Source of the DNA: an uncultured Lachnospiraceae bacterium | GTDB taxonomy: Bacteria > Bacillota > Clostridia > Lachnospirales > Lachnospiraceae | Length of the DNA stretch: 5,636 nucleotides | Assembly (NCBI GenBank): GCA_947177465.1 | Contig: CAMWUP010000166.1 | Coordinates: 1 to 5,636, forward strand | Direction of reading: 5' to 3' | Shown here: positions 1 through 5,636 of the stretch, piece by piece | How the letters are laid out: each line of letters opens with the position of its first letter | Position numbering within the stretch: the stretch's first letter is position 1 | Position numbers and translations under genes: made by a program | The notes under the pieces: generated by a model | The model's input: only the letters and a program-made list of their open reading frames with translations | What the model was told of the DNA's origin: nothing | Database searches by the model: none

Positions 1-951
1 GTCCTGTACAATAATATTGGTAAAGGCAAGCTGCTCGCCTGTCAACTGGTCAATCTGGGGAGAACCGTACAGATATTTTAAATAAGTGCCGGTCTCTTCG
101 TCATACTCAAAGGAAGATTTGGTGGTGGTAAAAATCTTGGAAAGGTCAATTTCGGTAGCCGCAAAAGAGCCCTTCGCATCTTCAAGTGTGTTTAATTCCG
201 TCATAGGAGCAAAATTAAAATGGTCGGGTTCCCAGTAACGGTCTCTGTGCTCCGTTTCGTAGTTCAGCTTTTTTATTGCTGCTGCCAGCTTTGCGCCATT
301 GGTATAGCCATTGTGGATGCTGGGATTGGAGGGGTCGGAGCGATAAAACGCATCGCTGCCCGTTGCGGGAGCTACCACATCGCCGCCGCCAACACTGCAG
401 GCGCTCAGATTGTTGACATCACTGCGGTTAACAACATCAACCAGATAAAAAGGACCGCCCCAGTGAACAAGTAAGGAATCCCATTCCATGCTCCAGTATG
501 CATAATAGTCACGGCAGCTTCTGATGTTGCCGATTTGCTCTAAATCCTGCCAGTCTTCAATGATTCCCATCTGGCGGGACATTTCGCCCTCTTCCATACA
601 CTCGTATAGCACACCCGCAAGACCAATGCCGTACTGCGGCTGCGAGCCTCTGTCAGTAGGAAACATAACGGCAATCGGACGGGCATTGGCAACCTCTTCG
701 TCAACCCATTCGTTGGTAAGGGAGCTGTGTACCATACCTTCCTCCGGAGGCTGTTCACCCGGTGTATTATCACCCGACTCCGGCGTCTGCGCGTCTGATT
801 CGTCGGGGGTATTCGGCGTTGTTACGTCGGTGGAATCCACAGGCTGTGCCAAATCGCCAGGACGCTGCGGACCTTCTTTTTTATCACCGCAGCCACCGAA
901 TACAAGCATGGCAGACAGGGATAATAATAAAAACAGATTATTTCGTTTCAT
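1..951 (-). CDS. DUF3048 (YerB-like) lipoprotein, 3' end cut off by the window edge
   Basis: An open frame of 317 codons runs from the ATG at 951 to the left edge without a stop, so the C-terminus is missing. The first 21 residues look like a lipoprotein signal peptide: Lys-Arg near the start, a Leu-rich core, then Phe-Gly-Gly-Cys with Cys21 as the likely lipidated residue (Phe at -3 is less usual than Leu). Residues 22 to about 75 form an acidic, Pro/Thr-rich linker, as expected for a protein tethered outside the membrane. From about residue 88 it resembles DUF3048: RPIAVM (91-96), GNIRSCRDYY (141-150), VHWGG (162-166), FYRS (202-205) and IHNGYT (212-217). The end, with YDEETGTYLKY and TGEQLAFTNIIVQD, fits the DUF3048 C-terminal domain. 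I estimate a few tens of residues are missing. An AGGAG site lies 5 bases before the ATG. The biochemical function of the family is not established. It is the last gene seen of a probable three-gene minus-strand unit. Confidence 0.88.
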   Translation of the reverse strand, partial: MKRNNLFLLLSLSAMLVFGGCGDKKEGPQRPGDLAQPVDSTDVTTPNTPDESDAQTPESGDNTPGEQPPEEGMVHSSLTNEWVDEEVANARPIAVMFPTDRGSQPQYGIGLAGVLYECMEEGEMSRQMGIIEDWQDLEQIGNIRSCRDYYAYWSMEWDSLLVHWGGPFYLVDVVNRSDVNNLSACSVGGGDVVAPATGSDAFYRSDPSNPSIHNGYTNGAKLAAAIKKLNYETEHRDRYWEPDHFNFAPMTELNTLEDAKGSFAATEIDLSKIFTTTKSSFEYDEETGTYLKYLYGSPQIDQLTGEQLAFTNIIVQD

Positions 952-990
952 AATGACTCCTCTCTTTCGTTAAAATAATCTTGTGCTTCA

Positions 991-1449
991 TTATAGCATA
1001 TTACAGATAAAAATTGCAATGACAATGCCCAGTATAGCACCCATCAGCACCTGGAGCGGGGTGTGTCCCACAAACTCCTTCAGCTTGTCCTGCGGGGACA
1101 TGTCGCTGCCCATATCTGAAAAAATATCGAGCATTTCATTGAGAACGTGAGCCTGAATACCGGTTTCACGGCGTACTCCCACGGCATCGTACATGACAAC
1201 GACGGCGAGAATAAAGGAGACTGCAAATTCATAGCTCTGCGGACCGTAAGAAATGCAGGCAGCGGTGGACAGTGCACAGACGGTAGCGGAATGAGAGCTT
1301 GGCATCCCACCGCCTCCGACTAACCGTTCCACCACAAATTTTCGGGTTAAAAACATGTGGATTGCAGTTTTCAAAACTTGTGCCACACACCAGCCGGATA
1401 CAGCACAGATAAGTATACGGTTTTGAAATAAAGCTGTAAAAAAATCCAT
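991..1449 (-). CDS. Divergent PAP2 / DUF212 family membrane protein (YuiD-like)
   Basis: A 152-residue protein close to the family's usual length of about 150-160. It has the signature GGMPSSHSA (47-55), a central YDAVGVRRETGIQAHVLN (87-104), and LKEFVGHTPLQVLMGAILG near the C-terminus (123-141). These correspond to the conserved blocks of the divergent PAP2 family, which is distantly related to acid phosphatases/phosphatidate phosphatases. Hydrophobic stretches around residues 11-26, 75-87 and 134-150 suggest a small integral membrane protein. The frame can be extended upstream to a TTG at 1500, which would overlap the araC-type gene, but the ATG at 1449 has a GAGG site 6 bases ahead and gives the family-like N-terminus, so I chose it. 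The gene starts 28 bases after the upstream regulator's stop and ends 39 bases before the lipoprotein start. Phosphatase activity and substrate are unproven for this family. Confidence 0.9.
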   Translation of the reverse strand: MDFFTALFQNRILICAVSGWCVAQVLKTAIHMFLTRKFVVERLVGGGGMPSSHSATVCALSTAACISYGPQSYEFAVSFILAVVVMYDAVGVRRETGIQAHVLNEMLDIFSDMGSDMSPQDKLKEFVGHTPLQVLMGAILGIVIAIFICNML

Positions 1450-1455
1450 ATGGTA

Positions 1456-1459
1456 CCTC
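1456..1459 (-). promoter_or_regulatory. Ribosome binding site deciding the DUF212 start
   Basis: GAGG on the minus strand, 6 bases before the ATG at 1449. It supports this start over the upstream in-frame TTG at 1500. Confidence 0.65.
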
Positions 1460-1477
1460 GCTAACTCTCTTAGTATA

Positions 1478-2311
1478 TCACCACTTTCTTCGGTATTCAA
1501 GCGGTGTCATGCTTTCATAACGCTTAAAAACCTTAATAAAGTATGAAGATGTCTGAAAACCGCTCTGCAGCGCAATGGTTTCTATGCTGTCTGAAGAAAA
1601 ACGGAGCCTTGACTTGGCATAGGAAAGGCGCCTGGCGGTAATATCATTGGTAACGGTAATGCCGAACAGACGCTGGTATTCGCGAAGCAGGTGGTACTTG
1701 CTGATATAAAACAGGGCGGACAAGTCGTCCAAAGTCAGTTTTTCTGCATAGTGCGCCTCAATGTAGCTGCGGATGTCCATAAATTTCTGCGGCACAGGAA
1801 AGCCGGCCTGACTCTGAAAGGTATCTGAAAAAATCTGGGTAATCAAATCCGTCAGATATCTGTGGGAGAGCAAATCCGTCAGCGCGTCCTTCTGTTGCTG
1901 CAGCCGGTAAAGCGCCTGCAGATACTTGACATAAGGAGCAAGCGAAGCCGGTGTGTACACAGCGGATCCATCCTTTTCGGTATAAAGGCGGTAAAATTCG
2001 GGAGCCTGGCAGCCGTTAAAATGTACCCACATCAGGGACCACGGTTGTGTGCGGCTGCTTTCATGTGAATATGGCTCAAGACAGTTAATCCATACACAGT
2101 CGCCTGTATCCAGCCTTCGGGTACTGCCGCCCAGTGTGACGGTACCTCTGCCCTCCGTTACGATAAAAAAAAGATAGGACTCCAGCTTTTCACGGCGGCT
2201 GATATGCGGTTCCAAACTTTTCAAGGTACCGATTTCCTGTACATATAGATAGTGGTTTCTACTGTAAGAGGACGGAGTGACCAAAATACGCTCCGATGCG
2301 GCTGCCTTCAT
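1478..2311 (-). CDS. AraC-family transcriptional regulator with N-terminal cupin-like sensor domain
   Basis: A 277-residue protein, the normal size for sugar-responsive AraC-type regulators. Roughly residues 25-110 resemble the cupin-like ligand-binding half, including GRGTVTLGGSTRRLDTGDCVW and the following EPYSHES segment. Residues 178-277 are the DNA-binding half with two helix-turn-helix motifs: LTLDDLSALFYISKYHLLREYQRLFG in the first, and SIETIALQSGF through SSYFIKVFKRY and MTPLEYR in the second. The usual Gly before x-T-P is Ser here. The ATG at 2311 was chosen: a GGGGG run lies 7 bases ahead of it, while the in-frame ATG at 2332 and TTG at 2368 lack any such site. It is the first gene of the minus-strand unit and diverges from the GDP-fucose genes. 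Its ligand and targets cannot be read from sequence. Action on the shared intergenic region is an inference from position. Confidence 0.92.
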   Translation of the reverse strand: MKAAASERILVTPSSYSRNHYLYVQEIGTLKSLEPHISRREKLESYLFFIVTEGRGTVTLGGSTRRLDTGDCVWINCLEPYSHESSRTQPWSLMWVHFNGCQAPEFYRLYTEKDGSAVYTPASLAPYVKYLQALYRLQQQKDALTDLLSHRYLTDLITQIFSDTFQSQAGFPVPQKFMDIRSYIEAHYAEKLTLDDLSALFYISKYHLLREYQRLFGITVTNDITARRLSYAKSRLRFSSDSIETIALQSGFQTSSYFIKVFKRYESMTPLEYRRKW

Positions 2312-2318
2312 AAATATA

Positions 2319-2323
2319 CCCCC
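2319..2323 (-). promoter_or_regulatory. Probable non-canonical ribosome binding site of the AraC-type gene
   Basis: GGGGG on the minus strand, 7 bases before the ATG at 2311. It is weaker than GGAGG but is the only purine-rich block near a start in this frame. The same GGGGGTATA string precedes manC. Confidence 0.45.
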
Positions 2324-2348
2324 ATTAAACATTTTTTGCAATAGCAAT

Positions 2349-2357
2349 ATTTTACCA
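2349..2357 (-). promoter_or_regulatory. Alternative extended -10 element for the AraC-type gene
   Basis: The minus strand reads TGGTAAAAT, an extended -10 (TGn plus TAAAAT, 5/6). Only a poor -35 (TTCATT) lies 17 bases upstream. It would give a leader of about 30 bases. This is a second candidate beside the one at 2389-2417. Confidence 0.3.
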
Positions 2358-2377
2358 TTTATAAGCAATAAAATGAA

Positions 2378-2406
2378 TTGCCACAGCTATTATACAATAG
2401 TATACT
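2378..2406 (+). promoter_or_regulatory. Sigma-A-type promoter for gmd-fcl-manC
   Basis: TTGCCA (2378-2383, 5/6 to consensus), a 17-base spacer and TATACT (2401-2406, 5/6) form the best promoter in the window. Transcription would start near 2413 and leave an AT-rich leader of about 64 bases before the gmd ATG at 2477. No intrinsic terminator hairpin or recognisable riboswitch is seen in that leader. The -10 lies inside the nested inverted repeats described separately. Confidence 0.6.
2387..2406. repeat. Nested short inverted repeats in the divergent promoter region
   Basis: Three overlapping dyads occupy 20 bases: CTATT/AATAG (2387-2391 and 2396-2400), TATAC/GTATA (2391-2395 and 2400-2404), and the perfect 8-base palindrome AGTATACT (2399-2406). 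They cover the spacer and -10 of the plus-strand promoter and the -10 of the minus-strand one. They could be an operator, but AT-rich promoter DNA produces such short dyads by chance, so the functional reading is tentative. Confidence 0.35.
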
Positions 2407-2417
2407 CTGTTTGAAAA
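2389..2417 (-). promoter_or_regulatory. Divergent promoter candidate for the AraC-type gene
   Basis: On the minus strand, TTTTCA (2417-2412, 4/6) is followed 17 bases later by a perfect TATAAT (2394-2389). Transcription would run leftwards with a leader of about 70 bases. Its -10 sits inside the spacer of the plus-strand promoter, so the two RNA polymerase footprints would overlap. Confidence 0.45.
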
Positions 2418-2463
2418 TATGAAAAATTTTGTAATTTAAGTTTTACGACTGGACAATGATAAG

Positions 2464-2469
2464 AAAGGA
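2464..2469 (+). promoter_or_regulatory. Ribosome binding site deciding the gmd start
   Basis: AAAGGA ends 7 bases before the ATG at 2477. It lies downstream of the other in-frame ATG at 2456, which has no site of its own, so translation most likely starts at 2477 (or at the adjacent ATG at 2480). Confidence 0.65.
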
Positions 2470-2476
2470 AAATATA

Positions 2477-3547
2477 ATGATGAATAAAACAGCGTTTATT
2501 ACAGGCGTATCAGGACAGGATGGCTCTTATCTGGCGGAATTTCTGCTGGAGAAGGGATATGAGGTGCACGGATTGATGCGGCGGCACAGCACGGAAAATC
2601 TGGACAGACTGTACAGCCTTTTACACTCGGAGTATTATAATAAGAAATTTTACCTGCACTATGCAGATATGACGGATTCCAGCAATATGCATCGTCTGGT
2701 TACGGAAATCCGTCCCGGGGAGGTTTATAACCTTGCGGCGCAGTCCCATGTAGGCATTTCCTTTGAGGTGCCTGAGTATACAGCCGAGGCAACAGGGGTG
2801 GGTACCCTGAAGCTGCTCGAAGCGCTGCGGATATGGGGAGGAGATTTCCGGTTTTATCAGGCTTCTACCTCCGAATTGTTTGGCGGTCTGCCGGAGACGG
2901 CGCCCCAGAGTGAAAAGACCCCGTTTTATCCCAAAAGCCCCTACGGTGTGGCAAAGCTTTATTCCTACTGGATAACGGTCAACTACAGGGAATCCTACGG
3001 TATGTATGCGGTAAACGGGATTCTGTTTAACCATGAATCGCCCAGAAGAGGCGAAAACTTTGTAACCCGCAAGATTACGCTTGCCATTGCCAATATGATG
3101 GCAGGAAAGCAGGAAAAGCTGTCTCTCGGTAATATGGACGCAAAAAGGGACTGGGGATTTGCAGGCGATTACGTAAAGGGTATGTGGAAAATGCTGCAGC
3201 AGGAGACGCCGGAGGATTATGTGCTGGCGACCGGAGAGACGCATACGGTACGCGAGTTTGTGGTGGAGGCATTTTCCAATCTGGGAATAGAGGTTCGCTT
3301 TGAAGGAAAAGGGCTGGAGGAGAAGGGATATGACGCGGCGACGGGCAGACTGCTTGTAGATGTAGACCCTGCTTTCTATCGTCCGGCAGAGGTAGAATAT
3401 CTGTGGGGCGATGCGTCCAAGGCGAAGCGTCAGCTTAACTGGGAGCGTGAAGTAACCTTTCAAGAACTGACAGCCATGATGATGAATGCGGATATGCTCC
3501 AAATTGCAGGTATGGACTGTGCAGCCTACAGACAAAAGCGCGGTTAA
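2477..3547 (+). CDS. gmd: GDP-mannose 4,6-dehydratase
   Basis: Catalyses the NADP-dependent dehydration of GDP-D-mannose to GDP-4-keto-6-deoxy-D-mannose in the cytoplasm, the first committed step to GDP-L-fucose and related deoxysugars. The 356-residue product matches the family's usual length. It has the Rossmann motif TGVSGQDGSYL (9-19), NLAAQSHVGISFEVP (85-99) and the active-site segment STSELFG (130-136), where Thr131 and Glu133 fit the catalytic pair. The short-chain dehydrogenase signature YGVAK follows, with Tyr156 and Lys160. The later NHESPRRGENFVTRKI and RDWGFAGDYVKGMW blocks are also typical of Gmd. I chose the ATG at 2477 because AAAGGA lies 7 bases ahead and the protein then begins like other family members; a frame extension to 2456 lacks a ribosome site. 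It is the first gene of the plus-strand unit, and fcl starts 74 bases after its stop. Confidence 0.97.
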   Translation: MMNKTAFITGVSGQDGSYLAEFLLEKGYEVHGLMRRHSTENLDRLYSLLHSEYYNKKFYLHYADMTDSSNMHRLVTEIRPGEVYNLAAQSHVGISFEVPEYTAEATGVGTLKLLEALRIWGGDFRFYQASTSELFGGLPETAPQSEKTPFYPKSPYGVAKLYSYWITVNYRESYGMYAVNGILFNHESPRRGENFVTRKITLAIANMMAGKQEKLSLGNMDAKRDWGFAGDYVKGMWKMLQQETPEDYVLATGETHTVREFVVEAFSNLGIEVRFEGKGLEEKGYDAATGRLLVDVDPAFYRPAEVEYLWGDASKAKRQLNWEREVTFQELTAMMMNADMLQIAGMDCAAYRQKRG

Positions 3548-3553
3548 GGTGAT

Positions 3554-3637
3554 ATGGCAGGAAATGAGACCGGGGCAGCGGCAGGCTTTCCGGTAAAAGA
3601 AGAAACGGAGGAAAGGGCGAGATGGGAGCGGGTATAG
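3554..3637 (+). CDS. Possible 27-codon ORF bridging gmd and fcl
   Basis: The gap between gmd and fcl contains an ATG at 3554 with an AAGG 4 bases ahead that overlaps the gmd stop codon. The frame runs 27 codons to a TAG at 3635-3637, just past the fcl start at 3622. The predicted peptide is charged, ends rich in Glu/Arg and resembles no family I recognise. It could be a coupling leader that keeps ribosomes moving onto the fcl ribosome site inside it, or simply chance, which is the default for this length. Confidence 0.15.
   Translation: MAGNETGAAAGFPVKEETEERARWERV
3607..3611 (+). promoter_or_regulatory. Ribosome binding site of fcl
   Basis: A perfect GGAGG core 10 bases before the ATG at 3622, slightly longer than the usual spacing. 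A second purine block (AAAGGG) lies closer to the start. Confidence 0.6.
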
Positions 3638-4575
3638 AGAAGACAGACAAGATATATGTGGCGGGACACCGCGGACTGGTGGGAAGCGCCATCGTCAGAA
3701 ACCTTAGGGAAAAGGGCTATCAGAATATTATCGGGAGAAGTCACAGTGAATTGGATTTGACGAATCAGGCACAGGTAAGGACTTTTTTTGAAGAGGAAGC
3801 GCCGGAGGTGGTGGTGCTTGCGGCGGCAAAGGTGGGCGGTATCAACGCCAATAATACTGCGCCGGCGGATTTTGCCTATGAGAATATGCAGATACAGTGT
3901 AATGTTATCAAGAGTGCGCATGATACAGGCGTCAAAAAATTGCTTTTTTTGGGAAGCACCTGCATCTATCCGAAGCTGGCGCCGCAGCCGATTCCGGAGG
4001 GCGCGCTGCTGACGGGTCCGCTGGAGCAGACAAACGAGGCATATGCCATTGCCAAAATTTCCGGTTTGCTGATGTGTCGTTTCTTTAAGAGGCAGTACGG
4101 GGATAACTTTATAAGCTGTATGCCGACCAATTTATATGGACCGCATGACAATTACGAGTTGGAGGGGTCCCATGTGCTGCCTGCCATGATTCGCAGGTTT
4201 CATGAAGCTGCATGTGCCGGTAAGCCTTTTGTAGAGCTGTGGGGAACGGGTTCACCGCTCCGCGAGTTTTTGTATGTGGACGATATGGCGGACGCCTGCG
4301 TGTTTTTACTTGAAAATTATGACGGGGAGGAGCACGTAAATATCGGAACAGGCAAAGAAATCACCATTCGGGAGCTTGCGGAAAAGGTAAAAGCAGTTAC
4401 GGGATATGAGGGCGAAATCCATTGGAACGACAGTATGCCGGATGGAACGCCGCGAAAGCTGACCGATGTGACAAAGCTGCATGAGCTGGGATGGCAGCAT
4501 AAGGTGGAGCTTGACGAAGGAATTGAACTTGCTTACAGGTGGTTTGTCGAAAATGAAGAAGAAGCCAGACGTTAA
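3622..4575 (+). CDS. fcl: GDP-L-fucose synthase (GDP-4-keto-6-deoxymannose 3,5-epimerase/4-reductase)
   Basis: Converts the Gmd product GDP-4-keto-6-deoxymannose to GDP-L-fucose by epimerisation at C3 and C5 and NADPH-dependent reduction at C4. The 317-residue protein has the normal family length. The NADP-binding motif AGHRGLVGSAI is at residues 14-24, and AAAKVGGINANN at 67-78. The active-site residues are all visible: Ser112 and Cys114 in GSTCIYP, Tyr141 and Lys145 in YAIAK, and His184 in GSHVLPAMIRRFHEA. These match Ser107, Cys109, Tyr136, Lys140 and His179 of the E. coli enzyme with a constant shift of five, so the enzyme looks intact and has a five-residue longer N-terminus. REFLYVDDMADA and the C-terminal MPDGTPRKLTDV are also typical. 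It lies between gmd and manC, 34 bases ahead of the latter, probably on the same transcript. The synonym wcaG is used in enterobacteria. Confidence 0.97.
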   Translation: MGAGIEKTDKIYVAGHRGLVGSAIVRNLREKGYQNIIGRSHSELDLTNQAQVRTFFEEEAPEVVVLAAAKVGGINANNTAPADFAYENMQIQCNVIKSAHDTGVKKLLFLGSTCIYPKLAPQPIPEGALLTGPLEQTNEAYAIAKISGLLMCRFFKRQYGDNFISCMPTNLYGPHDNYELEGSHVLPAMIRRFHEAACAGKPFVELWGTGSPLREFLYVDDMADACVFLLENYDGEEHVNIGTGKEITIRELAEKVKAVTGYEGEIHWNDSMPDGTPRKLTDVTKLHELGWQHKVELDEGIELAYRWFVENEEEARR

Positions 4576-4599
4576 GGGCACAGGCGGCGTCTGTGATGC

Positions 4600-4604
4600 G
4601 GGGG
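4600..4604 (+). promoter_or_regulatory. Probable ribosome binding site of manC
   Basis: GGGGG, 5 bases before the ATG at 4610, in the context GGGGGTATAG. It is non-canonical but the only purine-rich block ahead of the start, and it resembles the site of the AraC-type gene. Confidence 0.5.
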
Positions 4605-4609
4605 TATAG

Positions 4610-5580
4610 ATGAAGGTATACGGAGTGATTATGGCAGGCGGCGGCGGAACACGCTTCTGGCCCTTGAGCAGAAGAGAACTGCCCAAACAATTTTTAAATT
4701 TGTCGGGAAAAGATATTCTGGTAAACGAGACCTATGACCGTCTGAGGAGGGTTGCGGCAGCAGAAGATATTTTTGTGGTTACCAATGCGCTTTATGCAGA
4801 AAAGACGCTTGTGATGATGGAAGGAAGGGTCGAAAAAAGTCATATACTGGCAGAACCGGCAGCGCGTAACACCGCTGCCTGTATTGGTTATGCCGCAATG
4901 GAGATATTAAAGAAGTATGGGGACGGTATTATGTGCATTATGCCCTCTGACCACTATATCAGGAATGAGAGGAGCTATGCCGATACGGTAAGACGCGGTG
5001 TAGCTTTGGCAAAGGAAAAGGACGGACTCATTACCATCGGGATTAAACCGGAGTATCCGGCAACCGGTTATGGCTACATCAGAAATACGCCCGTTGCGGA
5101 AGAGGATTATCGTCGGGTGGAGGAATTTGTGGAAAAGCCGGAGGAAGAGACAGCGGCTTTTTATTTGTCAGAGGGCTGCTATGCGTGGAACAGCGGCATG
5201 TATATCTGGAAGGCTTCAAGGATTCTTGACTGGTTTCAAAAGCTTTTGCCCGATATTTACAGTTATCTTGTTGAAATCGGGAACGCCATGGGAACGGACA
5301 GGGAGAGACGGGTCATAGAAGAAATTTACCCCAAAATCCCCAAGATTTCTATAGACTACGGTATTATGGAACGCGCCGGCGGCGTGCTGATGCTGGAAGG
5401 GGATTTTGGCTGGAACGATATTGGTAGTCTGGATGCGCTGGAAGTGCTGCACAAGAAGGATGCAAAGGGGAACGTAGGCGTGGGTAATTATATAATGATG
5501 GACACGGAAAGAACTATCTGCTATAGTGAAAATAAATTAATCGCCGCAGCCTGCGTGAAGGATTTAATTGTGGTGGAGTC
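4610..5580 (+). CDS. manC: Mannose-1-phosphate guanylyltransferase, 3' end missing (contig end)
   Basis: Makes GDP-mannose and pyrophosphate from mannose-1-phosphate and GTP, supplying the substrate of Gmd. The nucleotidyltransferase signature AGGGGTRFWPLSR (9-21) is followed by PKQF (25-28), EPAARNT (82-88), PSDHYI (112-117), FVEKP (173-177), WNSGMYIW (193-200), SIDYGIMER and GDFGWNDIGS (264-273). About 323 residues are genuine, ending at KDLIVVE, a segment that in relatives precedes the last few tens of residues of the catalytic domain. The reading frame then enters sequencing adapter at 5581, and the apparent stop at 5591-5593 is not biological. The true protein is therefore longer, at least about 350 residues for the single-domain type. 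A fused C-terminal isomerase domain, as in bifunctional enzymes, cannot be excluded. It starts 34 bases after fcl, consistent with a shared operon. Confidence 0.95.
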
Positions 5581-5636
5581 CTGTCTCTTATAAACATCAC
5601 CGAGCCCACGCGACTAGGCAGGATGTCGTAGGCAGT
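5581..5636 (+). other. Illumina Nextera adapter and i7 index left at the contig end (artefact)
   Basis: Positions 5581-5599 match the Nextera mosaic end CTGTCTCTTATACACATCT at 17 of 19 bases. Positions 5600-5614 match the adjoining CCGAGCCCACGAGAC at 14 of 15. The next eight bases, TAGGCAGG, sit where the i7 index lies and differ by one base from the index TAGGCATG (N706). The last 14 bases match the start of the Illumina P7 end, ATCTCGTATGCCGT, at 11 of 14. In total 49 of 56 bases agree in the correct order and spacing, which chance cannot explain. The adapter sequences are recalled from general knowledge. The scattered mismatches look like low-quality read tails. Confidence 0.96.

Noticed and set aside
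524..973. 149-codon plus-strand open frame, plus a 77-codon minus-strand frame at 540-773
   Set aside because: Both overlap the DUF3048 lipoprotein in other frames. The lipoprotein reads through from 951 to the left edge with family motifs, which these frames lack.
952..990. Possible terminator or promoter between the DUF212 and lipoprotein genes
   Set aside because: The 39 bases are AT-rich without a GC-rich stem followed by a T-run, and no promoter pair with good spacing was found. They look like an ordinary intra-operon spacer.
1450..1500. Longer DUF212 protein starting with TTG at 1500 and overlapping the AraC-type gene
   Set aside because: The start would be a TTG inside the upstream coding sequence, and the 17 extra residues are not family-like. 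The ATG at 1449 has a good GAGG site.
2312..2368. N-terminal extension of the AraC-type protein to TTG 2368 or ATG 2332
   Set aside because: Neither start has a purine-rich site ahead of it, and the extension would run through the AT-rich promoter region, including the TGGTAAAAT element.
2621..3535. 304-codon open frame on the minus strand
   Set aside because: It lies wholly antisense to gmd, whose motifs are unmistakable. Its translation has no recognisable domain and it has no clear ribosome site. It is a shadow of biased codon use.
5581..5636. Transposon end or insertion-sequence terminus at the right edge
   Set aside because: The mosaic-end-like sequence is followed by the Nextera-specific tail, an index and P7 bases, which identifies a library adapter rather than a natural Tn5-type element.

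Overview
The window is a 5.6-kb piece of a mid-GC Firmicutes-type genome. A member of the class Clostridia, possibly Lachnospiraceae, is my inference from the Firmicutes-type family members (YerB-like and YuiD-like proteins), the purine-rich Shine-Dalgarno sites and the sigma-A-like promoters. The sequence ends inside sequencing-library adapter, so it is a contig end from an Illumina Nextera-type library and not a natural gene boundary.

The left half (positions 1-2311) is read on the minus strand. A gene for an AraC-family regulator (1478-2311) is followed after 28 bases by a small membrane protein of the divergent PAP2/DUF212 (YuiD-like) family (991-1449). After another 39 bases comes a DUF3048 (YerB-like) lipoprotein (951 down to 1) that runs off the left edge of the window. 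The close spacing, same strand and absence of an internal terminator suggest one transcript.

The right half (2477-5580) is read on the plus strand and encodes the GDP-L-fucose branch of nucleotide-sugar synthesis in the order gmd, fcl, manC. ManC makes GDP-mannose from mannose-1-phosphate and GTP, Gmd dehydrates it to GDP-4-keto-6-deoxymannose, and Fcl epimerises and reduces that to GDP-L-fucose. The product would feed capsule, exopolysaccharide or other surface-glycan assembly. No glycosyltransferase or phosphomannomutase is in the window.

The two transcription units diverge from a 165-base AT-rich intergenic region (2312-2476). It holds a good plus-strand promoter (TTGCCA-17-TATACT) and an overlapping minus-strand promoter candidate (TTTTCA-17-TATAAT), with small nested inverted repeats in the shared DNA. 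Initiation in the two directions may therefore be mutually exclusive, and the AraC protein is an obvious, untested candidate to act there.

I see no tRNA, rRNA, CRISPR array, insertion sequence or convincing intrinsic terminator. The genes belong to known families and I do not see a novel system. The most important observation is technical: positions 5581-5636 are degraded Nextera adapter plus an i7-like index, so the apparent stop codon of manC is an artefact.
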